Shown here: positions 24,306 through 36,974 of the stretch, piece after piece | Position numbering within the stretch: position 1 is the stretch's first letter | Layout of the letters: each line of letters begins with the position of its first letter | From: Megalopta genalis | Taxonomy: Eukaryota; Arthropoda; Insecta; Hymenoptera; Halictidae | Assembly (NCBI RefSeq): GCF_051020955.1 | Contig: NC_135019.1 | Location: 23,317,375-23,381,374, forward strand | Direction: 5' to 3' | DNA: 64,000 bases | Translations under genes and position numbers: made by a program | Notes under the pieces: generated by a model | The model's database searches: none | Told to the model about the DNA's origin: nothing | Seen by the model: only the letters and a program-made list of their open reading frames with translations

Positions 24306-24351
24306 TCAGTCACGAAGGTGGGTCCGTTTGGACCCATACATACACAATATA

Positions 24352-25050
24352 CAGCGATATATGTATAATATACGCAATAACTTTTTTCAAACTGGAATAA
24401 GTAACATGAATATTTTTTAGATGGTAGCGGGACTAGTCTACTAGACGATGACGAAATGACCAAAATACTTTTCTTTTAAATTTTGCTATTACCTGGAATG
24501 ACTAAAAAATAAACAATAAAAACTCTTTTTTAAACTGTTTTATTTGAGCCTATATCGGAAATTTAAAAAATGTCACACGTAGATCTCGGTAACTTACATG
24601 CATGCTGAATATTTTATCGTAATCGGTTGATGTTGTTGTGAGTTACGACAAATTAAAGATGGCAAAAATCGCAGCTTTATCACGATTATAACCAAAACCT
24701 GGAAAAAATCTGCAGTTTTTAAAATCTTTCGACACTTGTAGCTTGACCTTTCAATCAGCATAGCCTTGATATAACCGATTTCGATAAAACTTTCAACCTG
24801 AATGTAAGTTACCGAGATCTACGAAAGGTATTATTTAAATTTTTGTTATAGGCTCAGATAAAAAAACTAGAAAGGGGGTTTCTTATTTTTTTTGTCATCT
24901 CAAGTAATAGCAAAATTAAAAAAACAAAGGTATTTTAGTCATCGTCTAGAGCACTAGTCCCCCAATCATCTAAAAAAAATGCACGTCAATTAGTCCAATT
25001 TTAAAAAAGTTATTGCATTTTAAAAGGTGTACGCTCAATTTTGTACCATC
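24352..25050. mobile_element. ACTAGTC palindromic MITE, copy 1 (about 700 bp)
   Basis: A long imperfect palindrome. The left arm contains GCAATAACTTTTTTCAAACT, GGGACTAGTCTACTAGACGA, GCTATTACCTGGAATGAC and GTAGATCTCGGTAACTTACA. Each has an inverted partner in the right arm, ending with AAAGTTATTGC and GGTGTACGCTCAATTTTG. The left tip is degraded (CAGCGATATA after TA at 24350-24351) and the right tip stops near 25050. The same body occurs at 59463-59967 and 60561-61194. Confidence 0.8.
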
Positions 25051-25450
25051 AACATTGAATGCGTTCCGCGTGGAAATTGTGTAAACGTGTAAACAATAAT
25101 AATAGTCATATCATTATAATGATAATACTTTTATAAGAAAATACAATTCTCAGACCGAGTCGTAGAATATCCTATAAATGTAGAATTAGGATCTGCGCAC
25201 AGAGCTGGGTAATATTTATGGAGAGAATATTTGAAATGCTATCATTTTCAATGATAGATTTCTTACAATGCAAATAAATTAGCATTTCGAATAGGACATA
25301 AAATTTCAGTAAATAAAATAGTTTGTTCTAATAATCCACAGCTACGGCATGAAATGAATATTTGATTTCGATAACGTAAAACGTGATACAGAATTTAATT
25401 TAAGAACGAATTTAAATAAAGAAATACATAAACAGCCACTTTAGAATCGT
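25051..25450. other. AT-rich stretch with one possible hAT-like end
   Basis: CAGAGCTGGGTAATATT at 25201 resembles the CAGAGTTGGG ends seen at 12068, 44082 and 50403, but no opposite end was found. Nothing else recognised. Confidence 0.3.
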
Positions 25451-25698
25451 TTACTGCAGATTTCATGCATTTATGACAAAAACACAGAAAATGAATAAAC
25501 AAATAAAATAAATGAATGAATAAATAAAAAGAATGAATAAATACAAAACTATGAAGATGTTATAAGAATTTCAAGATATTATTACATTATTTTCAACGTA
25601 TTGTAATTATTAAAACAGAGAAAAGTTTTCTTATCGAACTCATATTTCTTAAAATTAGCTTGGACAATTTCTATTTCGCATAAAAATCCGCTGCCTAA
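25451..25698 (+). mobile_element. W-family MITE, expanded copy
   Basis: Left end TTACTGCAGATTTCATGCAT plus TTATGACAAAA; right end CATAAAAATCCGCTGCCTAA preceded by GGACAATTTCTATTT. The interior has an AATGAATAAATAAA simple repeat (about 25490-25550) that lengthens it. Orientation as at 36775. Confidence 0.6.
25490..25550. repeat. AATGAATAAATA simple repeat
   Basis: An A-rich, 4- to 8-base periodic run inside the W copy. Confidence 0.8.
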
Positions 25699-26787
25699 TT
25701 ATAAGACACTGTCAAAATGTTGTTTTGGTCTTCATTTACATGTTAACTTACATAACAACGACTCGCGAACAGTACTCTGGGATTAAATTGAGCTGAACGT
25801 TTCAATTTTTGAGCAGTTCTATTCAACTATAACAATGTTCTCTCTCGCCTCGAGTAGTACGTAAACAGGAGCGTTTGTCAATACTACGGAGAAGTTGAGC
25901 CGAAGGAGCGCTCGCGCGCTAGCAAATTTGACAATCGAAAACGACATCCACGACAGCCATTAAAAATTGACATATTCACCCTGGAATCATAAAGGACATG
26001 GCACGCTTGATAAAATAGGCGACGACATCTTCATATTGGAGTCCCTACATGATTTATGGTCTCCATGTGATAATAAAGTGGTATTATTGTGCCAGTAGCT
26101 GTCCACCATTAATTTATTCTCGCTTGACGTTCGAAGATAAATCTGTCATAGATAATAGTCTTAAATTGGGATTTTGGAAATACAAGTTCGTCCTTTTCGA
26201 TAGAGAAATCAGCCTGTAGTATAGTGTTTTCGCGAGACGGACATCGAGTAATTAGGGGTTCCATATAAATGGCGAATATAGTTTCGAAATATTTCGAGCG
26301 CGCGCCCGATTTTACATAATTAATTCAACTAAATATTACGTGGCCACCGCTGTTTACTCCATTGGACAGGTGTTTAATCGCGCACGAAAATTGATGCATT
26401 TATTTCACTGTAATTTACGTGCCGAATTAATTGCTGCCTGGCCAACGAAACTACTCGAAATTTGGAAAATTGGATAATTACTGTTGTTTTCTAGACTGAT
26501 CTTCTTCGGTGCATATTTCCTGATACAATATTACGAATTTACATAATTTTCGTGGCTGGTTAACGATTTCTCGAAATTCAGCTGAAGTGTAAAATGAAAT
26601 TAATCGAATATTAATACAGATGCAGTAAATTTCTAGCCTCGTATTTCACCGTTTGGGCTTTGGACAAATGCGATCAAATTAAATATCAAATCAGAAAAAT
26701 GCTTTTGCATCAATAATGCTCGTAGTATTTTTATCTGAAATGAAATGGAACTTGCGAATAGGTAAATTTTCATCACGTTATTAATAA
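25699..26787. other. Mixed non-coding stretch
   Basis: No gene recognised. Around 25850-25930 and 26230-26330 the sequence is CpG-richer. Nothing else stood out. Confidence 0.35.
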
Positions 26788-26913
26788 GAAGTAGATTTGA
26801 TGCATTTATGGCCAATAATGAAAACATTAAAAGAAAATGAAAATGTTGATCTACTAATTTCGTCTGCCATTGACGCAGACAATTTTTATTTTACGTAAAG
26901 GTCGGCAGCCTAA
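26788..26913 (+). mobile_element. W-family MITE, short copy
   Basis: Left part AGTAGATTTGATGCATTTAT, right part GACGCAGACAATTTTTATTT followed by ACGTAAAGGTCGGCAGCCTA. About 126 bp, so internally shortened relative to other copies. Confidence 0.55.
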
Positions 26914-29900
26914 ATAATGAGCGGTCAAAGAATTCGGTTAGTGTGTAAAGAATAGAAGGGTTCATTATTTAAATGTGTGTCTGGATCAGCCACCGGAAAG
27001 ATCTCTTCAATTCGGTGTACTTTTTTAATGCGACCGTATTTTTGGATCGTTCCCAAAGAAAATCTGCTAGAATATTTTAGAAACTTCGAGGACCAAGTAC
27101 GAGAGCGGCGAGTGAATCATTGAATACCTCCGGCGGGGATTATTGATTGACTGCTTAATGCCTTTAACAGCTATCGACGGAAACGTCTCTTCATTTACTA
27201 AGCATGCGTTCGGTCAAAATGTACGCTGGGACGGTAAAAACAGATCTGGTATCTGAGGACTCTACTCATTTACGTAGCGCATGTCTAATCAAAACATAAC
27301 GTAGGTCTTGGGCATTAGAAAAGTAATCGATGTTTGAAATATGTACTTCGATCGAAACAATAATCCACTGTGTAAACGAAATAATTTGGATCGCTTTGAA
27401 TGTTTCGCCTCTTCCTGATAATATGAGAAAATGTCGAAGGGAAAAATTCGTTGGTTTTAAAGGGCAAATATTACGATCTTAAAATCGCGAGGAATATGAT
27501 CATGAAAAATATTTTCTGTTCATAACAATTATTCTTCGAATCAAAATATGGTTTAACTTCCACACATTTCGATATTAAAAATACGCGTAAAACATTCAGT
27601 GATATTTTGTTCACGCTGTACAAATGTTTCCTGATAACAATTCGAACCGTAAAGTCATATTATTGCATTGTAAAATTGCGAAACGTATCGAAAAGCAATA
27701 ACGGTTCAACATAAATAAAACAATCGAAGCTATTTATAACACTCGTAACAAATATTGAACGGTACTCGAAAGTGGCCAATTCTGGCAAGTGTATTTCATT
27801 ATTATTAAAATGATAAGGATGATTTGCTTTTATCATTTCTACGAGAAATTACGAGCAAGCTATTTTACCGCATCCTGCTTGCAGCGTTAAATAATACGAA
27901 AATGAGAATAGAGCAGAACATTACATCATTCGAAGGTGTAAAAATCTTAATCGAGTGAAACGTGTTCAATATGAGAATAGATCCCTATATTCATTTACGT
28001 TTCCGTTCATTTCTGCAGGTCTGTTGCGCGATAATCAAGATACGGCGAGTACTATGGGAGGCGCGAAAATAAACGATAAAGCTCTAGAAACGTCGCGAAT
28101 TTTAACCGGCGATAAATTCGGTATTTCAGGTTGGCGATCAAAGTGCATTTTAAATACTGGAGTTCCAGTGACACGGTGTCGTTACCGTGACGATAGATAT
28201 TATTCCTCCGTGAGAAATGAAATCCATTGAATCGAGTGGTTCAACAATAACGCGTCGTAACTTTTTTTTTAGGAAAAGGAGCACGACCAACGGAAAAATG
28301 CAAACAATCGGCACGGCGCAAGCACGATTTTGTATTCACGTCCGTGGACGTTGTTTATTTTTCGGTTGCGACAGGCGAGAAAAATCGTGCTACATTTTTT
28401 TCGGACAAATGATGGACGAAGCGCTATAAACATCGGTAATTTACAGAACAAAATAGAGGTTTATAACGGAAAAGAGCGGGGCGCGTCCCGTTCTTCTATC
28501 GCATCGGACGAAGACCATAATTCTGGGCGAAGGGCGTAAGTGTTATAACTCGGGCAGGAAACGTTGAGCGTGCAGTTTAAGAAAAATAAAATTTTACGCC
28601 GGGATATAGAGAACGATGGCGTCTTATTTCCATAGCAGACGTCGCAATTTAAAAGAACGCTTCGCCAAGGAAGGGGGAAACGTAAATTTGTACGACGAAC
28701 ACGGATAAAGTTGAAGCTCTTGCGAATTTCGGAACAGTTTCGCTCGAAACAGAAAACCATGACTTTCGAAAATGTAAAATAAATGACGCGCGCAATCGAA
28801 GTTCATCGAACTTACGTCGATACGTCGTGCATCGCTCGTCCGACAGAATAATATTCGTAAAAGGAAACGTTGCGGCAAAGTAGAAACTTTCAGATTTGTT
28901 CGTTATTACGATAATTAAATTCGCCTGCAGAACTGTGTTCTCTGTTCGCCGTATAATCAAAATTCGCCCCTTGTAATAAAAATTATATTGTACTGTATTC
29001 GTACATATTCTTTCGAAAATACTGTTTATCGTAGCTGAAGTGCACAGTTTAAAATTGAAAATATGACTAAGAAAAATTTTCGAAAATGTTTAAAAAGACG
29101 GATTCGATCGTGCACGATATCTTATTCACATACATGATGTTCAAACGACCATAGGAGATTTTTCAGTCGTTTCTGTTTCAAAAAATTGCACGAAGAAAAT
29201 GGCAAAGGTATTACTGCAAGGTAAAATACATGAACATACCCTCAACTGTTAGTATTTTACATATTCATTTTCTACGACCTATAGAATCATACATAAAACA
29301 CTAACGCGTTAATAATTCATTTTCCACAAATATAAAGAAAACCTCGTAAAACTTGTAGTAGGCAAACATGATATTTAAATTGTTGTTTTTGCAAGTTTAT
29401 GTATGAAACTACGAGGCGGCGTGTGCAGTGGCAAGTTTTCAAATATAACAAGAGCCGTACACGCGAGCTCGACAAATTTTGTATCCCCAGAGGTAATCGA
29501 TTAAACAAATTTCCAAATGTCTGTATTGTACTAGTTTGCATTTCTAATTGCAGTTTCTGTAGTTATACCGGAGGGTCCGGCACCGTCTACTAGATCGAAT
29601 CTTGTTCGCCCTTGCGAATTTGTAGCCGGACAGGAGTTCTCCTTGTAAATAGGGTGGTCCACGGTTTGCGAACACGTCGAACTGAATAATGTCAATATGT
29701 CGACCAGCGTCGTACAACCCTTTAATATTTGAATAATCAACACGTCGCCTAAACGTTTAAACAGCGTCTAGGATGTTTATTATATTGACTACTTCGTAGT
29801 AATATCGATAACATTGGTATCATCAGAGTAGTTGTTATATTCCATTTTTTTTAATGTGCGACCATTATCGATCGAAATTAAATACGTGTAGCACGTTTCT

Positions 29901-29938
29901 GCTCGCAATAATAACGAACAATTATTACTAGACTATTA
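26914..29938. other. Long stretch without recognised genes
   Basis: 27955-28930 is a CpG-richer island with many overlapping open frames. Two spans look slightly exon-like (28018-28127 plus, 29569-29681 minus) because an acceptor-like and a donor-like site bracket an open frame, but neither product resembles a known protein. The rest is AT-rich. Confidence 0.35.
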
Positions 29939-30131
29939 TTAGGCTGCGAATGTTTCTGTGAAATAAAAATTATCTGCACTAATTACATGACACATGACCT
30001 ACATAGACATTTGTTTCGTTCCTGAATTATTTCAATTAGTTGACGACGGAATTTTTAAGTTCCTTAAATATTCTTATTATTTTATATTTGTTCAACTAAT
30101 TTTTCCTATAAATGCATGAAATCCGCAGTCC
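29939..30131 (-). mobile_element. W-family MITE, reverse orientation
   Basis: Left end TTAGGCTGCGAATG followed by AAATAAAAATTATCTGCA; right end ATAAATGCATGAAATCCGCA then GTC. The order is the reverse complement of the copy at 36775, so the family inserts both ways. Confidence 0.65.
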
Positions 30132-31235
30132 GCTATTTCTTCCTAAATAATACTTTGTTTAGTTCTCTGACAATTTGTATTAATTACTGCTTCATCTCGC
30201 ATTCGTAATAAGCTATTATTAATGTTATTATTACAAGTAAAATAAGTTGAGATTTTAATAAATTTTTCGAAAAGCCAAGTTTGACACGAAGAGCTTCTGA
30301 ATAGATGAAAAAGCGAGTTGCAGCATCAACAAAATACGTTTCACTTGCACGAATAATTTGAAAATTCTTCGAATTCCTGAGTTATTCGAACACTTGACGT
30401 TTACGATAATATAATGAACATTCCGTGTTACTCAAGATTTCCAAGATGTAAATCTAATTGCTCAAACTTTCGTGCGCATATGAGAGTTAACGAAATCAGC
30501 ATAACGATGTCATTTGATTTGCATAAGAAGGTCGAAAGCGAAACTGCTAATTGCATAAGGAAATCGTACGTAAAGAGCTTAGCGAACAAGAATCTTTTTG
30601 TTCACTGTGCCGGAATCAATAAAACCGGGATAAAACCGAGAAAACACAGAGGCCGTGGCAACACAAGTGCAACAAGTTTGAGAGCTGTTTTAAAGTTCCT
30701 TTTCGCATCTAGAGCGATGCTGACTTCTCGAGATGGGCTTACATTTATCTTAATCTCCGGCTGCAGGCTAAGTTCTATTCGCTTATTCTCCTTCTGATAT
30801 AAACTGGAAGCAGATTTGTCGTTCACCTCCGAGTATGGAAGCACCGAAGTACCTTTTCCTAATAGCTCGACTATGTACGTTCATTTCTCGCTGGTTTTGA
30901 CAAATGAAATGTTTGCTCGGCACGCGAAATAAATTACGCGCATTTTTAAAATTACCTTCAGCTACTTCTTCGAGTAAATGTGCTTCTGAGGTAACAGTTC
31001 TATCGTTCGTTTCATTTACGTAGATTTCCTCGACTTTTCAATTAAATATATAATTATAAGCGGTTGTGCTGGATGCAGGAACTGCGCATTTTTTCTTTTT
31101 GATGATTTTGATATGTTGACGGTAACGCGATAATATCTTCAAATTGTTTAAATATTTTTGCTATTTTGCACTCGATCTACTCAGTTTTGTCATTGATGCA
31201 TGAAATCTGTAGTCTCATAATCATAATATTTGCAA
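30132..31235. other. Mixed non-coding stretch
   Basis: No gene recognised. A 127-codon plus frame (30414-30797) and an overlapping minus frame show no family. A W-type end, GATGCATGAAATCTGTAGTC, is at 31194. Confidence 0.35.
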
Positions 31236-31695
31236 CTTTGTGCAGAATCATAGAAGAACAATTCTGGACTTAACTCTGGTAAAGAATGACAATAAAACAA
31301 AATCTTGATATTTATTGCTTCATTGCCACGATATCTTAATTAAATTTAAATTCGCAATTATGTAGTAGTAACGTAAACGTCATTCGTCGTTTTTACATCG
31401 ATGGTGAATACGAATGACAAAATCGTAGCATTAAAGATTTATCTTTGAGTTTTAATTATAGTATCTGCGATGTATTTGTTGTACGCACACCTAAACCAAA
31501 CATTGTAGACTTATATAGAATAAAGAATTACAATGAAACAAAATCCTAGTTTCCATTGTCTTGTTACCTCAATATTCCTTTGCACTTGTTTCAAGTGTTT
31601 CAATTAAGTTGTGGCGTCTATAAATATTTGTTTCTCTGTGCAAAATCCTAATCCAAATATTGTAGACTTACGCAGAACAAAGAATCCATATAAAT
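31236..31695. repeat. Diverged tandem repeat, unit about 150-240 bp
   Basis: Three diverged segments share ATTGTAGACTTA and a following AGAATAAAGAATTACAAT block, with AACAAAATCCTAG: near 31260, 31500 and 31660. Spacing is uneven. The first is adjacent to a W-type end, as in the array at 39146. Confidence 0.5.
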
Positions 31696-32366
31696 TGCGA
31701 ACACTTTAAGCAGTACATTTTTGGTCACTTTAATTGTCTCATTTATTCTATCTGGCCTTGAAGAGTATCAATTTTAATTAGCAAAGGGAAACAGCCCTAA
31801 AGAAATGTGGCGCGTATAAAATCTACGACCTTAATAGGCTAATTTAGGGCGCGACCGTTCGATGGAGTCCGTAACATTTTACCAAAGATCTACAGCCATT
31901 TTGCGTTTGATTTAACGCTCAATAAACCAAATGAAATGTAAACACAATAAAATTCGGGCAAGTAAACTGAAATTTACGAAACGAATTCGGATTTCGTGTA
32001 ATATTAATCACTGGAACTGAGTTAGTGATAAATGCTAATTAATATTATCGTATTAAACAAGCTTCTACATATATGGTATCACATTATCCTATACATATAT
32101 ACAGGCTTTACAGTAAATTGCTTAAAATATTGTAAAATGTTTGCATTGGGAATTATTTGGCATGCGTTAAAACATTTTATTAAGATTACACAACGATTGA
32201 TCGCAGAATGAATTGCTACCAATTTTAAAATTAAGATAAAAATGAAATTAAGATATCGTACCGTTTCTTCGAATTTCTGTGAATAATAAATTTTTTCATT
32301 TCAAAGCTGGATTCGATACTGTAAGAAATTTCGAACGCGTAGACATTTTACGATAACAATCAAACT
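31696..32366. other. AT-rich non-coding stretch
   Basis: No gene or repeat recognised. Confidence 0.4.
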
Positions 32367-32367
32367 A

Positions 32368-32591
32368 TAGTCCTCTCGCGACAAGAAGGCACCTTTGTGT
32401 TTACATCCTCCCTCTTACTAGCTGCCTATCGGCAGCTATTGCCGCAGCTATCGGCCGCTATTGGCCGAGAACAGTAACAGAGATCGACTGTGACCGTTTT
32501 CGGCTAATAGCGATAGATAGGTGCAGTAGTAGGGCAGCTAGTAAGAGGGGGAAGTGTAACACAAAGGTGCCTTCTGGTCGCGTGAGGACTA
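32368..32591. mobile_element. TAGTCCTC MITE, copy 1 (224 bp)
   Basis: The arms TAGTCCTCTCGCGAC and, inverted, TAGTCCTCACGCGAC continue through AGAAGGCACCTTTGTGTT and CTCTTACTAGCTGCC for about 60 bases. TA flanks both ends (32366-32367, 32592-32593). The centre has repeated GGCAGCTAT / CGGCCGCTAT motifs. A second copy is at 35297-35419. Confidence 0.88.
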
Positions 32592-32593
32592 TA

Positions 32594-34710
32594 CATGAAA
32601 TAGTGTCTGCTGAAGCGATAATGGATACACATCTGATATCGTTCTTTGCAAATGGTTTCCACAGTTCTTCCACTACTTGTTCGTGGCAGAGAAACTTCCT
32701 GACATATTGTCTCGAGCACAGAACTATTGTATAATAACAATTTATTAGGAAAGTTTCTGCTCGTTCTCGCGTATCCGCTTCCGCGGCAAACTTTTCTTGC
32801 ACCGGTTTCTTAGCGGCAACATCGCAGCCGACACGATCAAATTAACATTAATGCCTAACCGTCTTGTTTCCAAATTAAGTATGTTAATTCTCGTACAGTC
32901 TCGGCCTTTCCAGCTCGCGTGTTCCTCCGCGGCATCGCGGGAAAATTAACTCAATTTAAATTTAAATTCGAGCTGAAGCTACCACGTTTACAATACTTTC
33001 GTTAAGTAGTAACGAAAGACGTTGTTCAATTTGGAAAAGACAATTTCCTGACTCTGTTGTAATCATGGGTTTATTTTATTTAGTGTAGAAATAAACTAGA
33101 AATAAACTAAACATGCTATTGTATCGATATGTAGAATAGTCAGGTTATGGTTGCATAAAATCCACAGTGCAATTGTTATAATTTATCTATAGCGAATATC
33201 AAAATTGATGAACACCTTATAACTTACATATTAACTGGAATTATTTTCTCACATTTGAAAATTATTTTTTAAGCTAATCTATTACATCTTCCTATTTTTA
33301 TTAGAATTCGTAAAACGTAAGAATGTTGAACAATTATTGTATGCTTTACAACGTAACTTTTCAATTTTAACACTTTATTTAATGGGCTGAACTGTGTCAA
33401 CGAGAAGCTTGATAATTTTCTTTTATTAGATCGTGGAATATGAAATGTCGCATTATTCGAAGAGAAACACAAATTGATCTTGTGTCGAATGAAATTAATA
33501 TTTTACAAATGCACCATTTGGTTGAATACATTTTTGAAAACTTCTTGCTTTTTGGGTGTCGATCGAAAGTTCTTCTTTCAAGAAAGTCGCAATAAATTTC
33601 TTTCGGATTAGTAATTCATAAGGAAAACGGCATTTCATACTATACGATCTCATAAACAATAATTTCAAAAGAACTTGTTATATTGGATTAATCTGAATTA
33701 TTTGATAGACTATACATTAGATTATCGCAGTACTATCATAAAACTGTCGGTAGATAAAATGTTAAAAGAGAAGGACGAGTAAAAAATGAGTACGCTAACC
33801 GTTGGAAAGGACTTGAAGCGTGTGTTCACTGGGTGAACAAGTTCCAATGACGCGTTCGAATGATCCATTTATTCAAGACATACTCAAGAGAAAAATTTCA
33901 TGCAGCCAGATGAGTCTCCACGTAGCAAGAGCGAGTTTCCGAGTACTTTGGCCGAACGAACTGATTAAATAGGGACAGCGCAATTTATCCTTCTCGCCCA
34001 CCTTCGCCGTTGGTTTCACTTTTATCTCTTCCCCTTGCGGATGCAAACTTGCTCTTGGCCGCTCCATGAGTGGCTTTGCTACTTTAAATCTTGATGATCA
34101 TCTATTTGCTACTCTCCTCGTTCTTGCTTACACAAACAGAAATGTATACGCTTCTGAGTGTTTGGTCTTCAATTTGTGCATAATAAAATAGGATAATTAA
34201 GTGCACATTACTGACTCATATTTTCTGTACAATTATCCTGTGATTACTATTTGCAGAACACTTTGCAATTAGGTAACAATTTTCCATTGTTTGACGGAGA
34301 ATTGGACAGGAAATGGTCAAGTCATTTGGCAACAATAATTAAAAATACAAAATACAAAACAAAAATACAAAATTTGGCATCTTGTTTGTTCTGCATCGTA
34401 GAATACAGTTGTGAAGACGTATATAACATTCTATTGTATGAACGTGTGCTGTCTCTTCAGTAATTCATTTTCGAGAAATTGTATTATCGTTTTGAAGTTG
34501 GTGGAATATAATGCAATTATATATTATTTCTTGGAAGTTCTTCACATAGTCTGCAAATATAATACTGTTCTTGTAGTGCTGTGAATAATGGAAGAGTGAA
34601 GGAAAGGAAAGGGTGCGTTTCGTCCTGGATCCCGCTAGAGGACTCATCGGTAAGGCTATCTATCTCAGTAACTATGTGTATCTTAGATCCTATTTAGTGT
34701 AATGCTTTAT
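32594..34710. other. AT-rich non-coding stretch
   Basis: No gene recognised. A W-type solo end, TTGCATAAAATCCACAGTGC, lies at 33152. The remainder has only short overlapping open frames. Confidence 0.35.
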
Positions 34711-34906
34711 TATGTAGAAAATTCAACGCTTCATTCGAATTTCAGAAGAAATATTATCCATTCCATTTAAAACATCGAATGTGACCTTCATATCTTGATA
34801 AAAAAGCAAAATAACATAAAATTGATTGGAATACTATATGTACCCCTGGAAGCTATCCAACTTGAAACCTGAATCATTTTTTCGAGCAACAAATATTTTA
34901 TGAGTT
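34711..34906 (+). mobile_element. Truncated copy of the GGTGAGTC foldback element
   Basis: About 195 bases match the right arm of the element at 59204-60439: ATGTAGAAAATTCAACG, TCATATCTTGATAAAAAA, CAAAATAACATAAAATTGAT and CAACAAATATTTTATGA in the same order. The tip and the other arm are missing. Confidence 0.75.
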
Positions 34907-35149
34907 ATTTGAGGTTGTGAGGTTATTTCAAGGTTATGTTCCTTCGACCGTATTCCTTCCTCGATATGGCCATCGAACTGGGCACCGACATCGTGAATCG
35001 TGACCCACATTTCCAAGCAGCAAATGCAGTCACGTAGTAAAAAAAAATCGGTAAGTTCAAGCTCCATGACTCGTTCACTGCTTCGAACGTGGCCCGAAGC
35101 CGTCGCGTCTTACAGCTGAAACCGCGTGCTGTTCGCTCGCTCGACCATC
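34907..35149. other. Short unique stretch
   Basis: No gene or repeat recognised. Confidence 0.35.
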
Positions 35150-35270
35150 TTACAATTCGCGCGCTCGCCTCTCATTGGTCACGGTTGCTTTTTCGCTAAG
35201 GAAAAAGTTACTTCAAATGACCACAGAAACTCCCCATTGCCCGGAAATACGATAATTTTGGGACACCCTG
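35150..35270. mobile_element. CAGGGTGTCCC MITE, truncated copy
   Basis: Only the right half is present: CGCTCGCCTCTCATTGGTCA, then CTAAGGAAAAAGTTACTTCA, and the end TTTTGGGACACCCTG before TA (35271-35272). It matches the right half of the copy at 13143-13430. Confidence 0.8.
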
Positions 35271-35296
35271 TATACAAATCGGTGGAGGATCTGGTA

Positions 35297-35419
35297 CAGT
35301 TCTCACGCGACACGAAGGCACCTTGTGTTCACATTCCCCCTTTTACTAGCTGCGGCAGTGGACAGCTAGTAAGAGGGGGAATTTAAACACAAAGGTGCCT
35401 TCTTGTCGCGTGAAGACTA
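35297..35419. mobile_element. TAGTCCTC MITE, copy 2 (123 bp)
   Basis: Left arm CAGTTCTCACGCGACACGAA and right arm (inverted) TAGTCTTCACGCGACAAGAA, meeting near GGCAGTGGACAGCTAGTAAG. TA flanks lie at 35295-35296 and 35420-35421. It is an internally deleted derivative of the type at 32368. Confidence 0.85.
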
Positions 35420-35421
35420 TA

Positions 35422-36774
35422 GTTGCGGCAGAGGCATCCATTTGCTGGCGAGCGACAGAAGTAGCTACCACACTGTTATTTATGATATGACTGCAAAAGT
35501 TTATCTTTCTGCACTTCGTAACAATTAACTTAAACATTGACTGACCTTGATATCTCAAATCTATGTGACCCTAAGAGTCTGTTTTTGTTTTCTATGATTC
35601 TCGTCCCATGTAATAATGTTTCTCAAAGAATTACTTTCTGTTATTAGTGATTTTTAACCCTTTGCACTCCGCTGTCCCCTCTCGTGCGACATTGTAATTC
35701 TAGCTTACCACTCGGATGTTCCCTCCCGTAGGACATTAAAGTTTATTAGTGATTACGGGGAATTGAGTTATTTCAGCGCAACTTTTTGAGACATGCATGT
35801 TTCCCTGAAGTTTTCTCTTGAAATGGCACAAGAAATCAAATCAAAATATAGTAAAATTACTAAGATATATACAAGAAATGTCAGCGAGTTTTGACGAGAA
35901 CATGAGAGGCGTGCTCACGACGGTCCGAGCACTTCAAAGACGCCACTTGAAAAGAGCGATAAGGCAAGTTTGTAGAAGAAAGATCGGTATGCGAACATAG
36001 TGCGCACTGTATAGTGAGATTTATAATCATAAAATCTGGAGGAAAATATTTTCAAAGCTGAACTCAGTCTGGTTTGAAGCGTCGAGCGGTATGGATAGAT
36101 CTAACGAGTGAGAAAATCGGAAAAGTGATTCTTCTCTTGGTAAATAAATTGTTTGGTAAAAGTTTTTTTGGTAAATATTATCTTGTGAGTTAGTAATAAC
36201 AATTAGAAATTTTCAACCTATGTATTTATTCATATTTTTTATTAGAACAACGGCAAAACGTTCAAACACGAATGAGTCTCATGACACAAGTAGTAGTGAA
36301 GATGAGCTCCAGACAGACGTTTATACAGATATGTTAGAAATGTTACACAGAAATGTTACTACAGATATGTAGAAGGATTTCTTCTACAGTTAGTCTATCG
36401 TTTTGATAGCAGTGATAGTGATATCGTCCAAGCAACAAGGCGACGAGAGAAAGAGTTCGCATAGACAGCGATTATAACAACAAAACAAAATTATAAAACA
36501 AACAATAACAAAATTATAAAAAATAAAATATTGATTTTTTTGCAAATTTATCGATTTCAGCCAAATTCATATAAGTCCAATATCATTATAATATGTTAGT
36601 TAGTTCCAAAACCATACTAAATAATACGAGGGTCTGTAAATGCCCGTTTCTGCCGAAAAGTGGCGCCGAGTAGCTGGTAGCCAACGTCCATCATCTAATT
36701 ACTTTTTGCTATTAAATATTATAGAAAGATCACGATACCATAGATCATTGGATGCGTCCTTGTACTATGGTTAT
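35422..36774. other. AT-rich stretch with a possible TTAA end
   Basis: TTAACCCTTTGCACTCCGCT at about 35652 resembles the end of the TTAA MITE at 38358, but no matching right end was found. No gene recognised; an open frame at 35818-36000 and acidic-serine-like codons near 36260-36430 are too weak to call. Confidence 0.35.
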
Positions 36775-36974
36775 TAGGCTGCGGATTTTACGCATTTATG
36801 ACAAAATTGAGCAGTTGCGATTCGAAATAACAAAAATATTAAAAGAGGTTTGAAATATCAAAGAATTATTGTTGGTCTATTCGAATTATTATAGAGAAAA
36901 AGAACGTTCTATTTAGCTTCCATTTCTTAGGATTGATGCAGACAATAATTTTTTACAAAAAAATCCACGGTCTA
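36775..36974 (+). mobile_element. W-family MITE, best-preserved copy (200 bp)
   Basis: Left end TTAGGCTGCGGATTTTACGC then ATTTATGACAAAATTGAGCA. Right end GATGCAGACAATAATTTTTT then ATCCACGGTCTAA. The terminal TTAGGCTGCGGAT pairs with ATCCACGGTCTAA as imperfect inverted repeats. TTA/TAA-rich flanks prevent a firm target duplication call. No coding capacity. Confidence 0.7.

Noticed and set aside
28018..28127. Possible exon after TTTCATTTCTGCAG
   Set aside because: Good acceptor-like site, but the product is not recognisable and the donor is weak; not enough support.
29569..29681. Possible 113-bp minus-strand exon between ATTATTCAG and GTATAAC
   Set aside because: Splice-like borders alone are common; no recognisable protein.
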